Below, one piece after another: positions 43,942 to 53,018 of a stretch of 64,000 bases of DNA (its first letter is position 1; each line of letters opens with the position of its first letter). The notes beneath the pieces were generated by a model. It was not told where the DNA came from. It saw only the letters and a list, made by a program, of their open reading frames with translations, and did not search any database. The stretch is from Spirochaetae bacterium HGW-Spirochaetae-1 (GTDB lineage Bacteria; Spirochaetota; UBA4802; UBA5550): NCBI GenBank assembly GCA_002839375.1, contig PGXY01000010.1:186001-250000 (forward strand), read 5' to 3'. Position numbers and translations under genes: made by a program.

Positions 43942-44883
43942 ATGGATAATAATCTTGCATGTGTCGGTCTTACCATACTCGATATTCTGGGCAGGCCTAT
44001 AGATGAAATACCACCGGGAGGGAAAACCACTATTATTCAGCAGATACGCCTTACGGCGGCCGGCACAGCGGCGGGACCTGCCGTTATTGCCGCCAGGCTT
44101 GGCGTGGAAACAGCCCTTGTGGGCGCCATCGGGAAGGACGATATGGGCGGGTTCCTCACCATGGCGCTGGAAAAAAACGGTGTCGATGTTTCATACCTTC
44201 AGCGCAGGGACGAGCTGCCCACGGCGGCAACCATGCTGGCCGTTAAAAGCGACGGGCAGCGGCCCAATTTCCATGCCATCGGATCGTCCATACTCCTGGA
44301 GATAGACGGCAGGACCAGGGATTTCATCACGAACAGCCGCTATATTCACTGGGGCGGCGTGGGAACCATGCTGAAACTCGATGGAGGCCCCGGTCCTGAA
44401 ATCCTGAAAGAGGCCCGGCAGAAAGGGGCAACGGTTACCTGTGATTTTATCGCGCCCAATGACGGTACCTTGAATGGATTGAAACTGGCAATGCCCCATG
44501 TTGACTATTTTATGCCCAGCCTGGAAGAGGCCATGGAGGTTTCGGGAACCAAGACTCCCGAAGACACGGCAAAATATTTTCTCGATCTGGGAGCAGGGGC
44601 CTGCATCTTCAAATGGGGAGCAAAGGGCTCATTGCTGGCCACTCGGGACGGCCAGACGCTCATTCCGGCTTTTAAGGTTGAGGTCGTGGACACAACGGGA
44701 TGCGGCGATTCCTACTGCGCGGGCTTCATTGCGGGCCTGAGCAGGGGATTCGACGTGGAAAAATCATGCCGTTTCGCCACGGCCGTTTCGGCCCTGGTAG
44801 CAACGGGCCTGGGAAGCGATGCCGGTGTTGTTAATTTCGAAGAAACCGTGAAGGCCATGGCGACCTTTCAGCCCCTGACATAA
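43942..44883 (+). CDS. PfkB-family carbohydrate/nucleoside kinase
   Basis: 313 residues of the ribokinase fold: GRPIDEIPPGGK-like substrate loop at the start, GTAAGPAVIAARLGVETALV then GAIGKDDMGGFL, and the PfkB signature 2 VVDTTGCGDSYCAGFIAGLS with the catalytic Asp and anion hole (Cys replaces the usual Ala). GGAGGAG stands 4-5 bases before the ATG. Substrate could be a sugar, sugar phosphate or nucleoside; not determinable. Located 86 bases after the HAD/AIRS fusion and ended by a strong terminator. Confidence 0.92.
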   Translation: MDNNLACVGLTILDILGRPIDEIPPGGKTTIIQQIRLTAAGTAAGPAVIAARLGVETALVGAIGKDDMGGFLTMALEKNGVDVSYLQRRDELPTAATMLAVKSDGQRPNFHAIGSSILLEIDGRTRDFITNSRYIHWGGVGTMLKLDGGPGPEILKEARQKGATVTCDFIAPNDGTLNGLKLAMPHVDYFMPSLEEAMEVSGTKTPEDTAKYFLDLGAGACIFKWGAKGSLLATRDGQTLIPAFKVEVVDTTGCGDSYCAGFIAGLSRGFDVEKSCRFATAVSALVATGLGSDAGVVNFEETVKAMATFQPLT

Positions 44884-44946
44884 ATTTTAGCCGGACATTT
44901 GACCTCACCCCCCGGCCCCCTCTCCTGAGAGGCGAGGGGGAGGAAG

Positions 44947-44983
44947 AAAAAAAGAGGACCCTGTGCGGGGCCCTCTTTTTTTT
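44947..44983. terminator. Bidirectional terminator between the PfkB kinase and asd
   Basis: AAAAAAAGAGGACCC / GGGGCCCTCTTTTTTTT with a short loop; T-runs on both strands. Just upstream (44902-44945) is the C/G-rich palindromic sequence CCCCCGGCCCCCTCTCC-TGAGA-GGCGAGGGGGAGG, a type of dispersed repeat. Confidence 0.85.
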
Positions 44984-44997
44984 GCATGTATTGAAAA

Positions 44998-46119
44998 TTA
45001 CTTCTGCATATATTCGAGAGTGATCTTCAGCATGCGCCGTATGGGTTCAGCCGCGCCCCACAGGAGCTGGTCGCCCACGGTGAAGGCCGTCAGGTATTCG
45101 GGGCCCATGTTGAGTTTTCTGAGCCTGCCGATGGGAACCGTGAGGGTACCGGAGGTTTTCACCGGGGTGAGTTCCTTCACGGTCTCTTCCTTCGTGTTGG
45201 GGATGAGCTTGACCCAGTCGTTGGCCGAGGCGATGATCTGCTCTATTTCTTTCAGGGGAACGTCTTTTTTCAGTTTTATCGTCAGGGCCTGGCTGTGGCA
45301 CCGCATGGCGCCGACGCGGACACAGATACCATCGATGGGCACGGGCCTGTCCTCGCGTCCCAGTATCTTGTTGGTTTCAACGAGGCCCTTCCATTCTTCC
45401 CGGCTCTGGCCGTTTTCCACGGCCCGGTCGATCCAGGGAATCAGGCTGGCAGCCAGGGGCACACCGAAATTATCTACGGGCATAGAACCGTTGTTCAGGG
45501 TCTCCGTGACATTACGGTCCAGGTCAAGTATGGCCGATGCGGGGGCATCGAGCAGGCTTCCCGCTCTTCCGCTTATGACGCGCATCTGGTCCACCAGTTC
45601 GCGCATGTTTTTAGCACCGGCGCCCGAAGCGGCCTGGTAGGTCATGGAGGTAATCCACTCGATCATGTCTTTCTGGAAAAGCCCGCCCAGGGCCATGAGC
45701 ATGAGTGAAACGGTGCAGTTGCCGCCGATATAGTCCTTAACGCCCCCGGCAAGGGCCCTGTCTATAACGTCGCGGTTCACTGGATCGAGGATGATGATGC
45801 TGTCCTTTTCCATCCGCAGGGTCGATGCCGCGTCGATCCAGTATCCCTTCCATCCTTTTCCGCGCAGTTCTTTATAGGCCTTGCCCGTATAATCGCCGCC
45901 CTGGCAGGTTACAATGATATCCATGGCGGAAAGTTTATCATAATTATATGCGTCTATAAGAGGCGGTGTATCCAGACCTATTTCCGGCCCCTTCTGTCCC
46001 ACCTGGGAGGTTGTGAAAAAGAGGGGTTCAAAGCCCTGGAAATCTTTTTCTTCCAGCATCCTGTCCATGAGGACAGAACCCACCATTCCTCTCCAGCCGA
46101 CAAATCCAACTTTTAACAT
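44998..46119 (-). CDS. asd: Aspartate-semialdehyde dehydrogenase
   Basis: Reduces aspartyl phosphate to aspartate semialdehyde for Lys, Met, Thr and diaminopimelate synthesis. 373 residues from ATG 46119, preceded by GAGG; the open frame to 46179 has no ribosome site. NADP site [18 protein letters not shown], the active Cys in [17 protein letters not shown], the substrate Arg/Gln region [17 protein letters not shown] and the late [17 protein letters not shown]. This is the E. coli-type Asd. It ends at the terminator shared with the PfkB gene. Confidence 0.95.
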   Translation of the reverse strand: MLKVGFVGWRGMVGSVLMDRMLEEKDFQGFEPLFFTTSQVGQKGPEIGLDTPPLIDAYNYDKLSAMDIIVTCQGGDYTGKAYKELRGKGWKGYWIDAASTLRMEKDSIIILDPVNRDVIDRALAGGVKDYIGGNCTVSLMLMALGGLFQKDMIEWITSMTYQAASGAGAKNMRELVDQMRVISGRAGSLLDAPASAILDLDRNVTETLNNGSMPVDNFGVPLAASLIPWIDRAVENGQSREEWKGLVETNKILGREDRPVPIDGICVRVGAMRCHSQALTIKLKKDVPLKEIEQIIASANDWVKLIPNTKEETVKELTPVKTSGTLTVPIGRLRKLNMGPEYLTAFTVGDQLLWGAAEPIRRMLKITLEYMQK

Positions 46120-46374
46120 GGTACGATCCTCGAATATTTTAATATTGAGGGAGCCTTCAGACATTAACTCCAAAGACACCCAATAAATAAATCATCAAAA
46201 CAGTAAAATTTTAATTAATGAATGGATATGTCCGATTTTCGTCAATACTTTATTGGGAAAACAGTGATAAATCAACATAAAAGGGCCAATTTTCAGTAAA
46301 AATTAAAATCGCGTGCCTTTTTAAAAATATTGACACATTCATACCATGAATGTACTTTGTCTTTCATTCAATTT

Positions 46375-46448
46375 CGGGGTGTGGCTCAGCCCGGTAGAGC
46401 GCGTGGTTTGGGACCATGAGGTCGGAGGTTCGAATCCTCTCACCCCGA
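46375..46448 (+). tRNA. tRNA-Pro (TGG)
   Basis: Acceptor CGGGGTG / CACCCCG, D arm GCTC..GAGC, anticodon loop TTTGGGA (anticodon TGG), T arm GGAGG-TTCGAAT-CCTCT. CCA not encoded. Confidence 0.95.
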
Positions 46449-46463
46449 ATGTCGTACAATTTT

Positions 46464-46537
<74 letters not shown>

Positions 46538-46542
46538 CTTTT

Positions 46543-46578
46543 AAAAAAGCCTTTTCCTGTTCGGGAAGGGCTTTTTTT
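46543..46578 (+). terminator. tRNA-Arg terminator
   Basis: AAAAAAGCCTTTTCC / GGGAAGGGCTTTTTTT hairpin. Duplicated at 49402-49437 with two compensating differences that improve the stem. It separates the tRNA from RHS cassette 1. Confidence 0.85.
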
Positions 46579-46597
46579 ATTTTCATCAGCTATACCT

Positions 46598-47977
46598 ATG
46601 CCGCCAACGGCAGCGAACGATTTACCATGGGATGCAACGCTTCGGGCAACCATGGATTACGACGCCTCGAACCGCATCCGCAAAGTCACGGACGGATCGA
46701 ACCAGGTCGTGGGCGAGTACTATTATGATGACCAGGGATTCCGGGTCCGCAAAGTCTCGCGCCGCACCGTAGCAGGAGAAGACCGGCAGATAGAGGTGCT
46801 GTATCCGTCCATGTATTTCGGTATAGAAAAACAGTACACGACAGGCGGCACTGAGATCGAAGAAAGCCACTGCGCCGTGAACAATGTGTACCTCAATGGT
46901 GTGCGGGTAGCAGTCGTGGCCCCTTCGGGCCAGGCACTATATTACTTGACAGACCAGGTTGACTCGGTAAAGGTAGTGGTGAACGATTCGGGTCTGCCGA
47001 TAAAACGGTTCGAATACTTACCTTACGGAGAAACGTGGTTCGAGGAGGGAGAGGGGAGTCACGCGCCGAAGTACAACTCGCAGGAACTGGATTTAGAGAC
47101 CGGGTACTATTTCTATAATGCGAGGCACTACGATCCGGAGATATCGAGATTCGTAACCGCCGATAACGTAATTGATGGTGAGTACGATACGCAGGGGTGG
47201 AATCGGTATTCCTATACGAAGGGGAATCCGATACGGTATAAAGATCCGACGGGGCACAATAGTGTAATATTGCAAGCAAGAACGGGTGCCGATTTTGTTG
47301 GAGGAGCAACTGGAGATAAATTAAATGAGCCAGCTGGGCATACGGGGGTATTACAAGAGTATGAAGATGATGAGGGGAATTCAAAATGGATGTATTTTTC
47401 AAGAAATCAAAAATTAGCAGAAGATGGCTCTTTAAAAGCTGGTTCTTATAATGTTCACTGTGAATCCTTTGATAGCCCAGAAGATTTCTTTAGAAGACAA
47501 TCTGAATTGGTTGATGAAAGAAATGAAATAGAAAGGAGACTTGCGAAAGGAGATGATGTTGATAAAAAAAGATATGATTATTTAGAAAATTATACTTACT
47601 ATGATAAGAATAAAAAAGAGGCAAGAGTAAGATATGATGAAGGAATCGAAATTTCAACAACTCCTGATGAAGATAAAGAGTTGTATGATTATTTTGAATT
47701 AAATCAAGATGCTCCATATCGTTTGGTAGGTACTAATAATCTTAGTTGGAAACAAAGGGGTGCTATCTTGTATGGTACTATGGGGCTGGGATTATGGCCG
47801 ATACTCTATGGTGCAATTACAGATAGTAATAATTGTAAAGATTTGGTAAGAAGAGGACTTGAAGAAAATACTAAATATAGAAGTGATGACTCTTTGAAAC
47901 CCAATAATTGGTACGATGATTTTAAAGAGAAATATAATAATGATATTGTAAAAGAATATCATGCAGAGGATTACTAA
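46598..47977 (+). CDS. RHS C-terminal cassette 1 with papain-like toxin tip
   Basis: 459 residues. About 200 are the RHS core end: YDASNRIRKVTDGSNQVVGE, YLTDQVDSVKVVVNDSGLPI, ETGYYFYNARHYDPEISRFV, and RYSYTKGNP then YKDPTGH. After 47257 GC content and codon use drop sharply and a 230-residue tip starts. In it, PAGHTGVLQEYEDD supplies a His and DSNNCKDLVRRGLE a Cys, the order and spacing of permuted papain/NlpC-P60-like toxin domains; a hydrophobic stretch (GTMGLGLWPILYGAI) lies between. The gene starts just behind a terminator, without promoter, secretion signal or full RHS barrel, so it is an orphan tip. ATG 46598 has no Shine-Dalgarno; the start is uncertain. Confidence 0.75.
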   Translation: MPPTAANDLPWDATLRATMDYDASNRIRKVTDGSNQVVGEYYYDDQGFRVRKVSRRTVAGEDRQIEVLYPSMYFGIEKQYTTGGTEIEESHCAVNNVYLNGVRVAVVAPSGQALYYLTDQVDSVKVVVNDSGLPIKRFEYLPYGETWFEEGEGSHAPKYNSQELDLETGYYFYNARHYDPEISRFVTADNVIDGEYDTQGWNRYSYTKGNPIRYKDPTGHNSVILQARTGADFVGGATGDKLNEPAGHTGVLQEYEDDEGNSKWMYFSRNQKLAEDGSLKAGSYNVHCESFDSPEDFFRRQSELVDERNEIERRLAKGDDVDKKRYDYLENYTYYDKNKKEARVRYDEGIEISTTPDEDKELYDYFELNQDAPYRLVGTNNLSWKQRGAILYGTMGLGLWPILYGAITDSNNCKDLVRRGLEENTKYRSDDSLKPNNWYDDFKEKYNNDIVKEYHAEDY

Positions 47978-47985
47978 ATAAACAG

Positions 47986-48936
47986 ATGAGAGTTTATTGG
48001 ATAATATTTTTATGTTTTATTTCATTCTCCTGTTCAAAAATAGGGCATGCTGGTTGGATTTTATCAATGGACAAAAACGATAACGGAGAATATTTTGTTT
48101 CATCCGATAATTATGGAAATAGATTTCTTTGGAATGGTAGTTTTAAAAGAGTTGGCAGCTTTCCATATTTTTGGGGAGGAATATATTATATACAATTTAC
48201 TTGTGATAATAAAATTATTTCAGCAACACGAGATAATGAAATCCTGATTTCAGATTTGAGTGGTTCGAATTTAAAGGAATTTACTGCACATGAAGATTCA
48301 ATCACCGGATTGTCAGTTAATACAAATGATTGTATCTTTGTTTCTTCATCTAAGGATAAATACCTCAAAATCTGGAGAAATAATGGTTCTCTTTTTAAAG
48401 AAATCATTTTTAAAAAGGCATTCCCAGCAAGCCATAATTTTAGTCATTCAGGCAATTATTTCTGTATTGGTCTAAATAATGGTGAGATACTTATATATAA
48501 TAATAATTTTTATCTTTTAAAAAGATATATAGGGCATGAAGATGAGGTAACAAATGTTCTGTTCTTAACAGATTATAAAATTGTTACTGCTTCGCGAGAT
48601 GGTTTTGTGAAAATATGGGGTATCCAGGGCCAATTGATTAATTCATTTCAAGCTCATAAGAAAGAAAGTGGCGTATTGAGTTTATGTGTGAATCAATATG
48701 GTGAAATAGTTTCTGGATCATTCGATAGGACAATTAAATTATGGGATTTAGATGGACGATTGAAAATGGTTTTTACAGGCCATGAAAGTGCAGTATCTAC
48801 ACTACTTTTTAACAAAGATGGGAGTGTAATAATTTCTGGTTCATTTGATAAAGATATTCGTTTATGGAATAAAAATACGGGAAAATGCATAAAGCGAATT
48901 GGACTTCCCTGGTATAGAAAGAATTTTAAAATATAA
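47986..48936 (+). CDS. WD40-repeat lipoprotein, candidate immunity protein of cassette 1
   Basis: 316 residues. Signal peptide with lipobox-like end (VYWIIFLCFISFSCSK; Cys about residue 16), then about six to seven WD40 repeats of 38-42 residues, the clearest being GEIVSGSFDRTIKLWDLDGR and VIISGSFDKDIRLWNKNTGK, giving one beta-propeller. It starts 8 bases after the RHS tip and shares its low GC, so it moved with it. Immunity proteins of RHS tips sit exactly here; a propeller lipoprotein would neutralise a toxin in the periplasm. Family WD40 proteins are often scaffolds, so immunity is inference from position. Confidence 0.8.
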   Translation: MRVYWIIFLCFISFSCSKIGHAGWILSMDKNDNGEYFVSSDNYGNRFLWNGSFKRVGSFPYFWGGIYYIQFTCDNKIISATRDNEILISDLSGSNLKEFTAHEDSITGLSVNTNDCIFVSSSKDKYLKIWRNNGSLFKEIIFKKAFPASHNFSHSGNYFCIGLNNGEILIYNNNFYLLKRYIGHEDEVTNVLFLTDYKIVTASRDGFVKIWGIQGQLINSFQAHKKESGVLSLCVNQYGEIVSGSFDRTIKLWDLDGRLKMVFTGHESAVSTLLFNKDGSVIISGSFDKDIRLWNKNTGKCIKRIGLPWYRKNFKI

Positions 48937-48955
48937 TATGAGACCATATCGGCGC

Positions 48956-49010
48956 TTTATTAACAAAAGACCATAACTAAGCAGTCTCCTCATAATAGTA
49001 ATGGTGATGG
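48956..49010. repeat. Cassette 3' flank repeat, copy 1
   Basis: TTTATTAACAAAAGACCATAA and the following GACTCCT-like and TAATGGTGATGG blocks resemble 56812-56866, which follows cassette 3 at the same place. The gap 48937-49389 holds otherwise only debris, including CCCAAATATGGCCCAAA at about 49142. Confidence 0.65.
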
Positions 49011-49240
49011 AGACCGCTGATTATAGATTTCGAATACACAGTTTGTACAGTGACAGTATTCACTTGACAGTTTCCTCTGAAAACCTGTGATAGAAACTGA
49101 ATACAGCATAACACCTGTTAGCAAAACATCAAATCCTGTTGCCCAAATATGGCCCAAAATATTGTACGTAAAACAATGTATAGCAATATATCCCGTATTT
49201 TAACAACTTTCCAGTTGTTTTTAATGTACACTTAATAGTG

Positions 49241-49275
49241 TCGGGGGTTATCTGTTTTTAGGGGAAGGTGATTCT
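49241..49275. repeat. Repeat related to the tRNA-Thr locus junction
   Basis: 35 bases matching 20021-20055 with three mismatches (TCGGGGGTTATCTGTTTTTA then GGGGAAGGTGATTCT). Links the two tRNA-associated accessory regions. Confidence 0.7.
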
Positions 49276-49389
49276 CCTGTTTCTTGGAAGCGGGGCATAT
49301 TTGTGCCGGTAAATATTATTCCGTATGATTCAGCTCAAAATACATAAGCATATCCATCAGGACCCGCTCAAGAAGTGGTAAGTACGTTT

Positions 49390-50101
49390 TGGCGTACTTT
49401 TAAAAAAGCCTTTTCCTGTTCGGGAAAAGGCTTTTTTTATTTTCATCAGCTATACCTATGCCGCCAACGGCAGCGAACGATTTACCATGGGATGCAACGC
49501 TTCGGGCGCCTCGAACCGTATCCGCAAAGTCACGGACGGATCGAACCAGGTTGTGGGAGAGTATTATTATGATGACCAGGGATTCCGGGTCCGCAAAGTC
49601 TCGCGCCGCACCGTGGCCGGAGAGGACCGGCAGATAGAGGTGCTGTACCCGTCAATGTATTTCGGCATAGAAAAACAGTACACGACGGGCGGCACGGAGA
49701 TCGAGGAAAGCCACTGTGCTGTGAATAACGTGTACCTCAACGGCGTCCGCGTGGCGGTCGTGGCCCCTTCGGGCCAGGCCCTATATTACTTGACAGACCA
49801 GGTTGACTCCGTAAAGGTAGTGGTGAATGATTCCGGTCTGCCGATAAAGCGATTCGAGTATTTGCCCTACGGCGAGACCTGGTTTGAGGAAGGGGAAGGA
49901 AGTCATGCGCCGAAATATAATTCGCAGGAGTTAGATTTAGAGACCGGGTATTATTTTTATAATGCGAGGCATTATGATCCGGAGATAAGTCGGTTTGTGA
50001 CGGCGGATAACGTTATTGATGGTGAGTTCGATACGCAGGGGTGGAATAGGTACTCGTATACGAAGGGGAATCCAATTATTTATAAGGACCCGACGGGGCA
50101 C
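49390..50101 (+). repeat. Duplicated segment: tRNA-Arg tail, terminator and RHS core
   Basis: Nearly the same as 46531-47257, from TGGCGTAC of the tRNA 3' end through the terminator and the RHS core to the DPTGH codons. The main difference is 16 extra bases (AACCATGGATTACGAC) in the first copy at 46646-46661, which puts the upstream RHS fragment in another frame there. Divergence begins exactly behind GGGGCAC. Confidence 0.9.
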
Positions 50102-50653
50102 TTTATTCCCCTACTAGCTCTCGTTGCAGGAGCTGTTTCAGTAGCAAGTTTAGTATTAAGCAATTTAGCACCTCTAAATGATAAGGAATATGAACATCTC
50201 GATCCAGCAAACGAAAAAAAAGATAAAGAGAATATTAAAAGAAAAAATATGTCAGTAGAAGCTTCAAAGGATAAAGTCATTGAGGGAAGTGCAACTGAAG
50301 GAGTTGATCAGACAACTAAATTTATTAGGGATGATAAAGCGGCAACAAAAATTATTAAGGGTGGTTTAGAGAAAGAGAAAAAATTAATTACAGATAATGA
50401 TGCCTCTTATCATAATTTAGCAAAGAATAGAAAACAGATGTATAGCGAAATAGACAAAGTCAAAGCAACTCCAGCAAAAAAAACAATTTTCAGTAAAGCT
50501 TTAGGACCAGCCTTAGATTTATATTCTATATGGTCTGCTCATTCAGACTCAGATGAATATTGTAGAGAAGAAGGTAAAAAGTGGGATCAAGCAGTAAATG
50601 AAAGAAAAAAAGAAGAAAAAGATAGAGGGAGGAGAGTAGAAAATAAAAAATGA
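49487..50653 (+). CDS. RHS C-terminal cassette 2 with membrane-active-looking tip
   Basis: 388 residues. Residues 1-205 repeat the RHS core of cassette 1 almost exactly. From 50102 the sequence changes to an AT-rich tip of 184 residues: a hydrophobic stretch (FIPLLALVAGAVSVASLVLS) directly behind DPTGH, then a long Lys/Glu-rich helical region with a second mildly hydrophobic part (ALGPALDLYSIWSAH). No nuclease or peptidase motif is evident; a pore-forming or membrane-targeted role is one possibility. Upstream the frame remains open through RHS remnants (SYTYAANGSERFTMG) but has no earlier ATG, so expression would need outside help. Confidence 0.7.
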   Translation: MGCNASGASNRIRKVTDGSNQVVGEYYYDDQGFRVRKVSRRTVAGEDRQIEVLYPSMYFGIEKQYTTGGTEIEESHCAVNNVYLNGVRVAVVAPSGQALYYLTDQVDSVKVVVNDSGLPIKRFEYLPYGETWFEEGEGSHAPKYNSQELDLETGYYFYNARHYDPEISRFVTADNVIDGEFDTQGWNRYSYTKGNPIIYKDPTGHFIPLLALVAGAVSVASLVLSNLAPLNDKEYEHLDPANEKKDKENIKRKNMSVEASKDKVIEGSATEGVDQTTKFIRDDKAATKIIKGGLEKEKKLITDNDASYHNLAKNRKQMYSEIDKVKATPAKKTIFSKALGPALDLYSIWSAHSDSDEYCREEGKKWDQAVNERKKEEKDRGRRVENKK

Positions 50654-50817
50654 GATTAGCTGATTATTCTAAGAGTATAATATGTATTACAAGCGGGATT
50701 ATAATTTTGATTCCAGATTCTTATCATGAATCTAAGAATACTTTATTTCTTATAATGGGACTAATATTTATAACCGCTGGTATATTATTCTTTATTTATG
50801 ACACTTTTTTTAATTAG
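50650..50817 (+). CDS. 55-aa two-helix membrane protein, candidate immunity protein of cassette 2
   Basis: ATGA overlap with the end of cassette 2, so translation is coupled. The protein has two hydrophobic helices (SIICITSGIIILIP and TLFLIMGLIFITAGILFFIY) joined by a short polar loop DSYHESKN. Composition is as AT-rich as the toxin tip. Small membrane proteins of this form protect against membrane-acting toxins (as colicin immunity proteins do), matching the hydrophobic start of the cassette 2 tip. Immunity role is inferred from position and form only. Confidence 0.65.
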   Translation: MRLADYSKSIICITSGIIILIPDSYHESKNTLFLIMGLIFITAGILFFIYDTFFN

Positions 50818-50903
50818 CCTAAGTAATAATGATATAGTCATTTAAGATATACAGTTTAATTCCCGGACCCCACGCCGAGGATTCTCTATGATAGTTGAAA
50901 GTC

Positions 50904-50970
50904 GCAAGGTCCAGGGGGCAGGTTTTCTGGGAGCAGAAAGTCAGACTTGTTCCTTTTGCCTTTCTCCTTG
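50904..50970. repeat. Dispersed GCAAGGTCC repeat, copy 1
   Basis: GCAAGGTCCAGGGGGCAGGT then TTTCTGGGAGCAGAAAGTCA and GACTTGTTCCTTTTGCCTTT. Related copies at 54064-54110 and 56880-56962. The gap 50818-51343 contains no gene; its later part (TTGATACTTGAAACTTGTCC) also resembles 57111-57140. Confidence 0.65.
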
Positions 50971-51343
50971 TACTTCTCATCTCATATTATATCCAAATCG
51001 ATTTATTCCGAAAACCCTGTTAAGTTTCACCTAACGTTTCTTTTCAATTTTTACGGTATTAATTCAACCGTTCCTTCCTCAAATCTTCCTCCTGAAAAAA
51101 TTCGTTTAAATATATAAAGTCCGATTATTGTAAGGAAAAGGAACAAGGAGCAAGGTTTAAGTTGAAAGTTTTTGAATCGTTGAGGTAAAACTTTTTCCTT
51201 GATACTTGAAACTTGTCCCTTTCATATAACTTTTTATCCCCGTCTATAATAAAAATCGTTTAAAAGAGCTATTTCCTATTATTGATTATTAATAGAGGCC
51301 ATTAATTCGGCCCAAAAATTAATTTTTTAAAAGGAGATTTTTT

Positions 51344-52375
51344 ATGAGCTATTTATGTGAGTTTTCTCATACGATGATCTTTGTCATCGAAAGAAGTTTT
51401 ATTAGTTTTCCTCTCGACGAAACTACCTTCGATAAGAAGGAAAATATGTACTGGTATCCCTACGCTAATTCGATGACTTTCAAGATCGGTTTACGTGAAG
51501 TTAAATATCGGAACGGTACTAATAAGCATTATAATATGTATATATTATTTCCTGATTTATCAAAGTCTTTTTTAAAAGACGGAGGGAAGATACGGGATTT
51601 TAACGACGGTTATAAATATATGATAGAAAAGTTTGATAATATAAAGCACGACTTTAATCGTAATATACTATATGATAATATAAGTAAGATACGTTTATAC
51701 CGGATAGATTTTCATAGCCGCATTCGGCCGACGGAAGAGATTCGAGAATTCTTTACTGACTCCTTCCGAGAAAATCTGGATAAACTCTCAAAGTACCTTC
51801 CCAACGTCAAGAGTATAACGAGCCGTAAAAAGTCCGAAGACGGGATATATTTCCCCGTCTATATTAATTACGATCATAAGACCGGTCTTTTATACGACGA
51901 GTTGAGGCATCCCCGGAAAGAGGATTTTCTTAAATTCGAAATCCGTTACAGAGGGGCAAGACGACTTAAAACTCTCTTCGATACGTACGATATCGACGAT
52001 CTTCAGTTGTTAAATCTTATCGATTACCCCGTGGAAAAGCTGGAAGAGTATTTCTACTCCGATCTTGACGGATTCATTGAGAATTTCAACCTGGCAAAAA
52101 AATCCGTAGGGAAAAGTTATACAAAGGCCATAGGTAATATGGAATCCGTCTTATATGGGACTCCCTTTAACGGTATTCGGGATTTTACACGGTTGTATAA
52201 TAAGCTGGAAAAGGAGGAAAAGAAGAAACGGACTTTGAGTAAAAACGTTGAACTCCGTATGGTGGTACTGGAAAAGTTCCCGGAAATAGATAAGGATATA
52301 AAAGAGTGGCTGATAAAAGATCGGCCCGATATCGCCGGGACCCCCCATAATCAGGAAAGATGTCCCCTCCATTAG
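51344..52375 (+). CDS. Foreign protein, possibly a phage/plasmid replication initiator
   Basis: 343 residues, codon use unlike the neighbours (many ATA, TTA, CGG). AAGGAG lies 8 bases before the ATG. Soluble, with KIRLYRIDFHSRIRPTEEIR and a later FLKFEIRYRGARRLKTLFDT; an R-I-D-F strand followed by E-x-R-Y-R is reminiscent of gene II/X-type phage or plasmid replication initiators, but the catalytic tyrosine and HUH motif cannot be placed with confidence. It stands alone between RHS cassette 2 and TA debris; no other phage genes are present. Treat the function as a guess. Confidence 0.5.
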   Translation: MSYLCEFSHTMIFVIERSFISFPLDETTFDKKENMYWYPYANSMTFKIGLREVKYRNGTNKHYNMYILFPDLSKSFLKDGGKIRDFNDGYKYMIEKFDNIKHDFNRNILYDNISKIRLYRIDFHSRIRPTEEIREFFTDSFRENLDKLSKYLPNVKSITSRKKSEDGIYFPVYINYDHKTGLLYDELRHPRKEDFLKFEIRYRGARRLKTLFDTYDIDDLQLLNLIDYPVEKLEEYFYSDLDGFIENFNLAKKSVGKSYTKAIGNMESVLYGTPFNGIRDFTRLYNKLEKEEKKKRTLSKNVELRMVVLEKFPEIDKDIKEWLIKDRPDIAGTPHNQERCPLH

Positions 52376-52792
52376 GAGTTAAAACATGAGATATTCACAA
52401 GGATTTAAACGAAGTACAGTAAGAAAATCATGGTCTACCATCAACCGTCTCATCCCGCTCTCGGGCCAGAACTGCGGAGCAGGGAAAAATCCAAAAATAT
52501 ATTCCACATAAGAAGAGCAGGACGGATGCCTGCTAAGGAAGAGCTCGAGGTCGCAATTTAGCCATCCTTGGCAATTGCGACACTTCTGACCTCCTGTCGG
52601 TCGGACTATCATGATGACATTCCACAGCGCTCCGTGCAGTCCCATGCTCAGGGCAAGCCGCTTCGTCGTTATGGACAGAGCGGCGGGATAAAATTGAGAA
52701 GCGATGGCGAAGAAGGGTGTTGATCTGTTTTTCCGTCAGGTAAAGACTGAATACTGTTCGTTTCCCTGTCTCTACTGCCAATTCAGTCTTTG
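52376..52792. other. Gene-poor debris with one inverted repeat
   Basis: A 42-codon frame at 52386 starts MRYSQGFKRSTVRKSW, which resembles the first residues of IS3-type OrfA transposases, but soon ends. At 52551-52582 GTCGCAATT..AATTGCGAC forms a perfect 9-bp stem with an inner GCCA/TTGGC part. No intact gene seen. Confidence 0.4.
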
Positions 52793-53018
52793 AAATTTGC
52801 AACAACTCTGTCAATAACATCGTTGATTTTCTGCCGATGGAGAGAGCCAAGTTTATAAAGGATGATATTTGAGTCGGCGGTGAACAATTTGTTGGGGCGG
52901 ATATTGCTTGGTTTTATGATGATTCAGCCAGAACGAGAGCAGGCCTTCTTTTTGCATTGCTCAGATCGGAATAGGGAAAGGGGATGACGACAATGTCGCC
53001 TTTTACAAATCTTTCCAC
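52793..53018 (-). pseudogene. MazF/PemK-type toxin with internal deletion
   Basis: On the minus strand the toxin begins RFVKGDIVVIPFPYSDLSNA then KRRPALVLAESS and hits a stop. It resumes in another frame as SNIRPNKLFTADSNIILYKL and GSLHRQKINDVIDRVVANFK before a TGA. These are the first and last thirds of a MazF-type endoribonuclease; about 30-40 residues in the middle are gone. The start overlaps the 3' end of the intact DUF2281 antitoxin gene, the normal arrangement. Confidence 0.8.

Noticed and set aside
52551-52582. Inverted repeat considered as an integron attC site
   Set aside because: No R'/R'' core (GTTRRRY / RYYYAAC) at the ends, and no integron integrase in the window.
52533-52850. 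105-aa minus-strand frame
   Set aside because: It crosses the MazF remnant in a different frame from the recognisable toxin end; a chance opening in debris.
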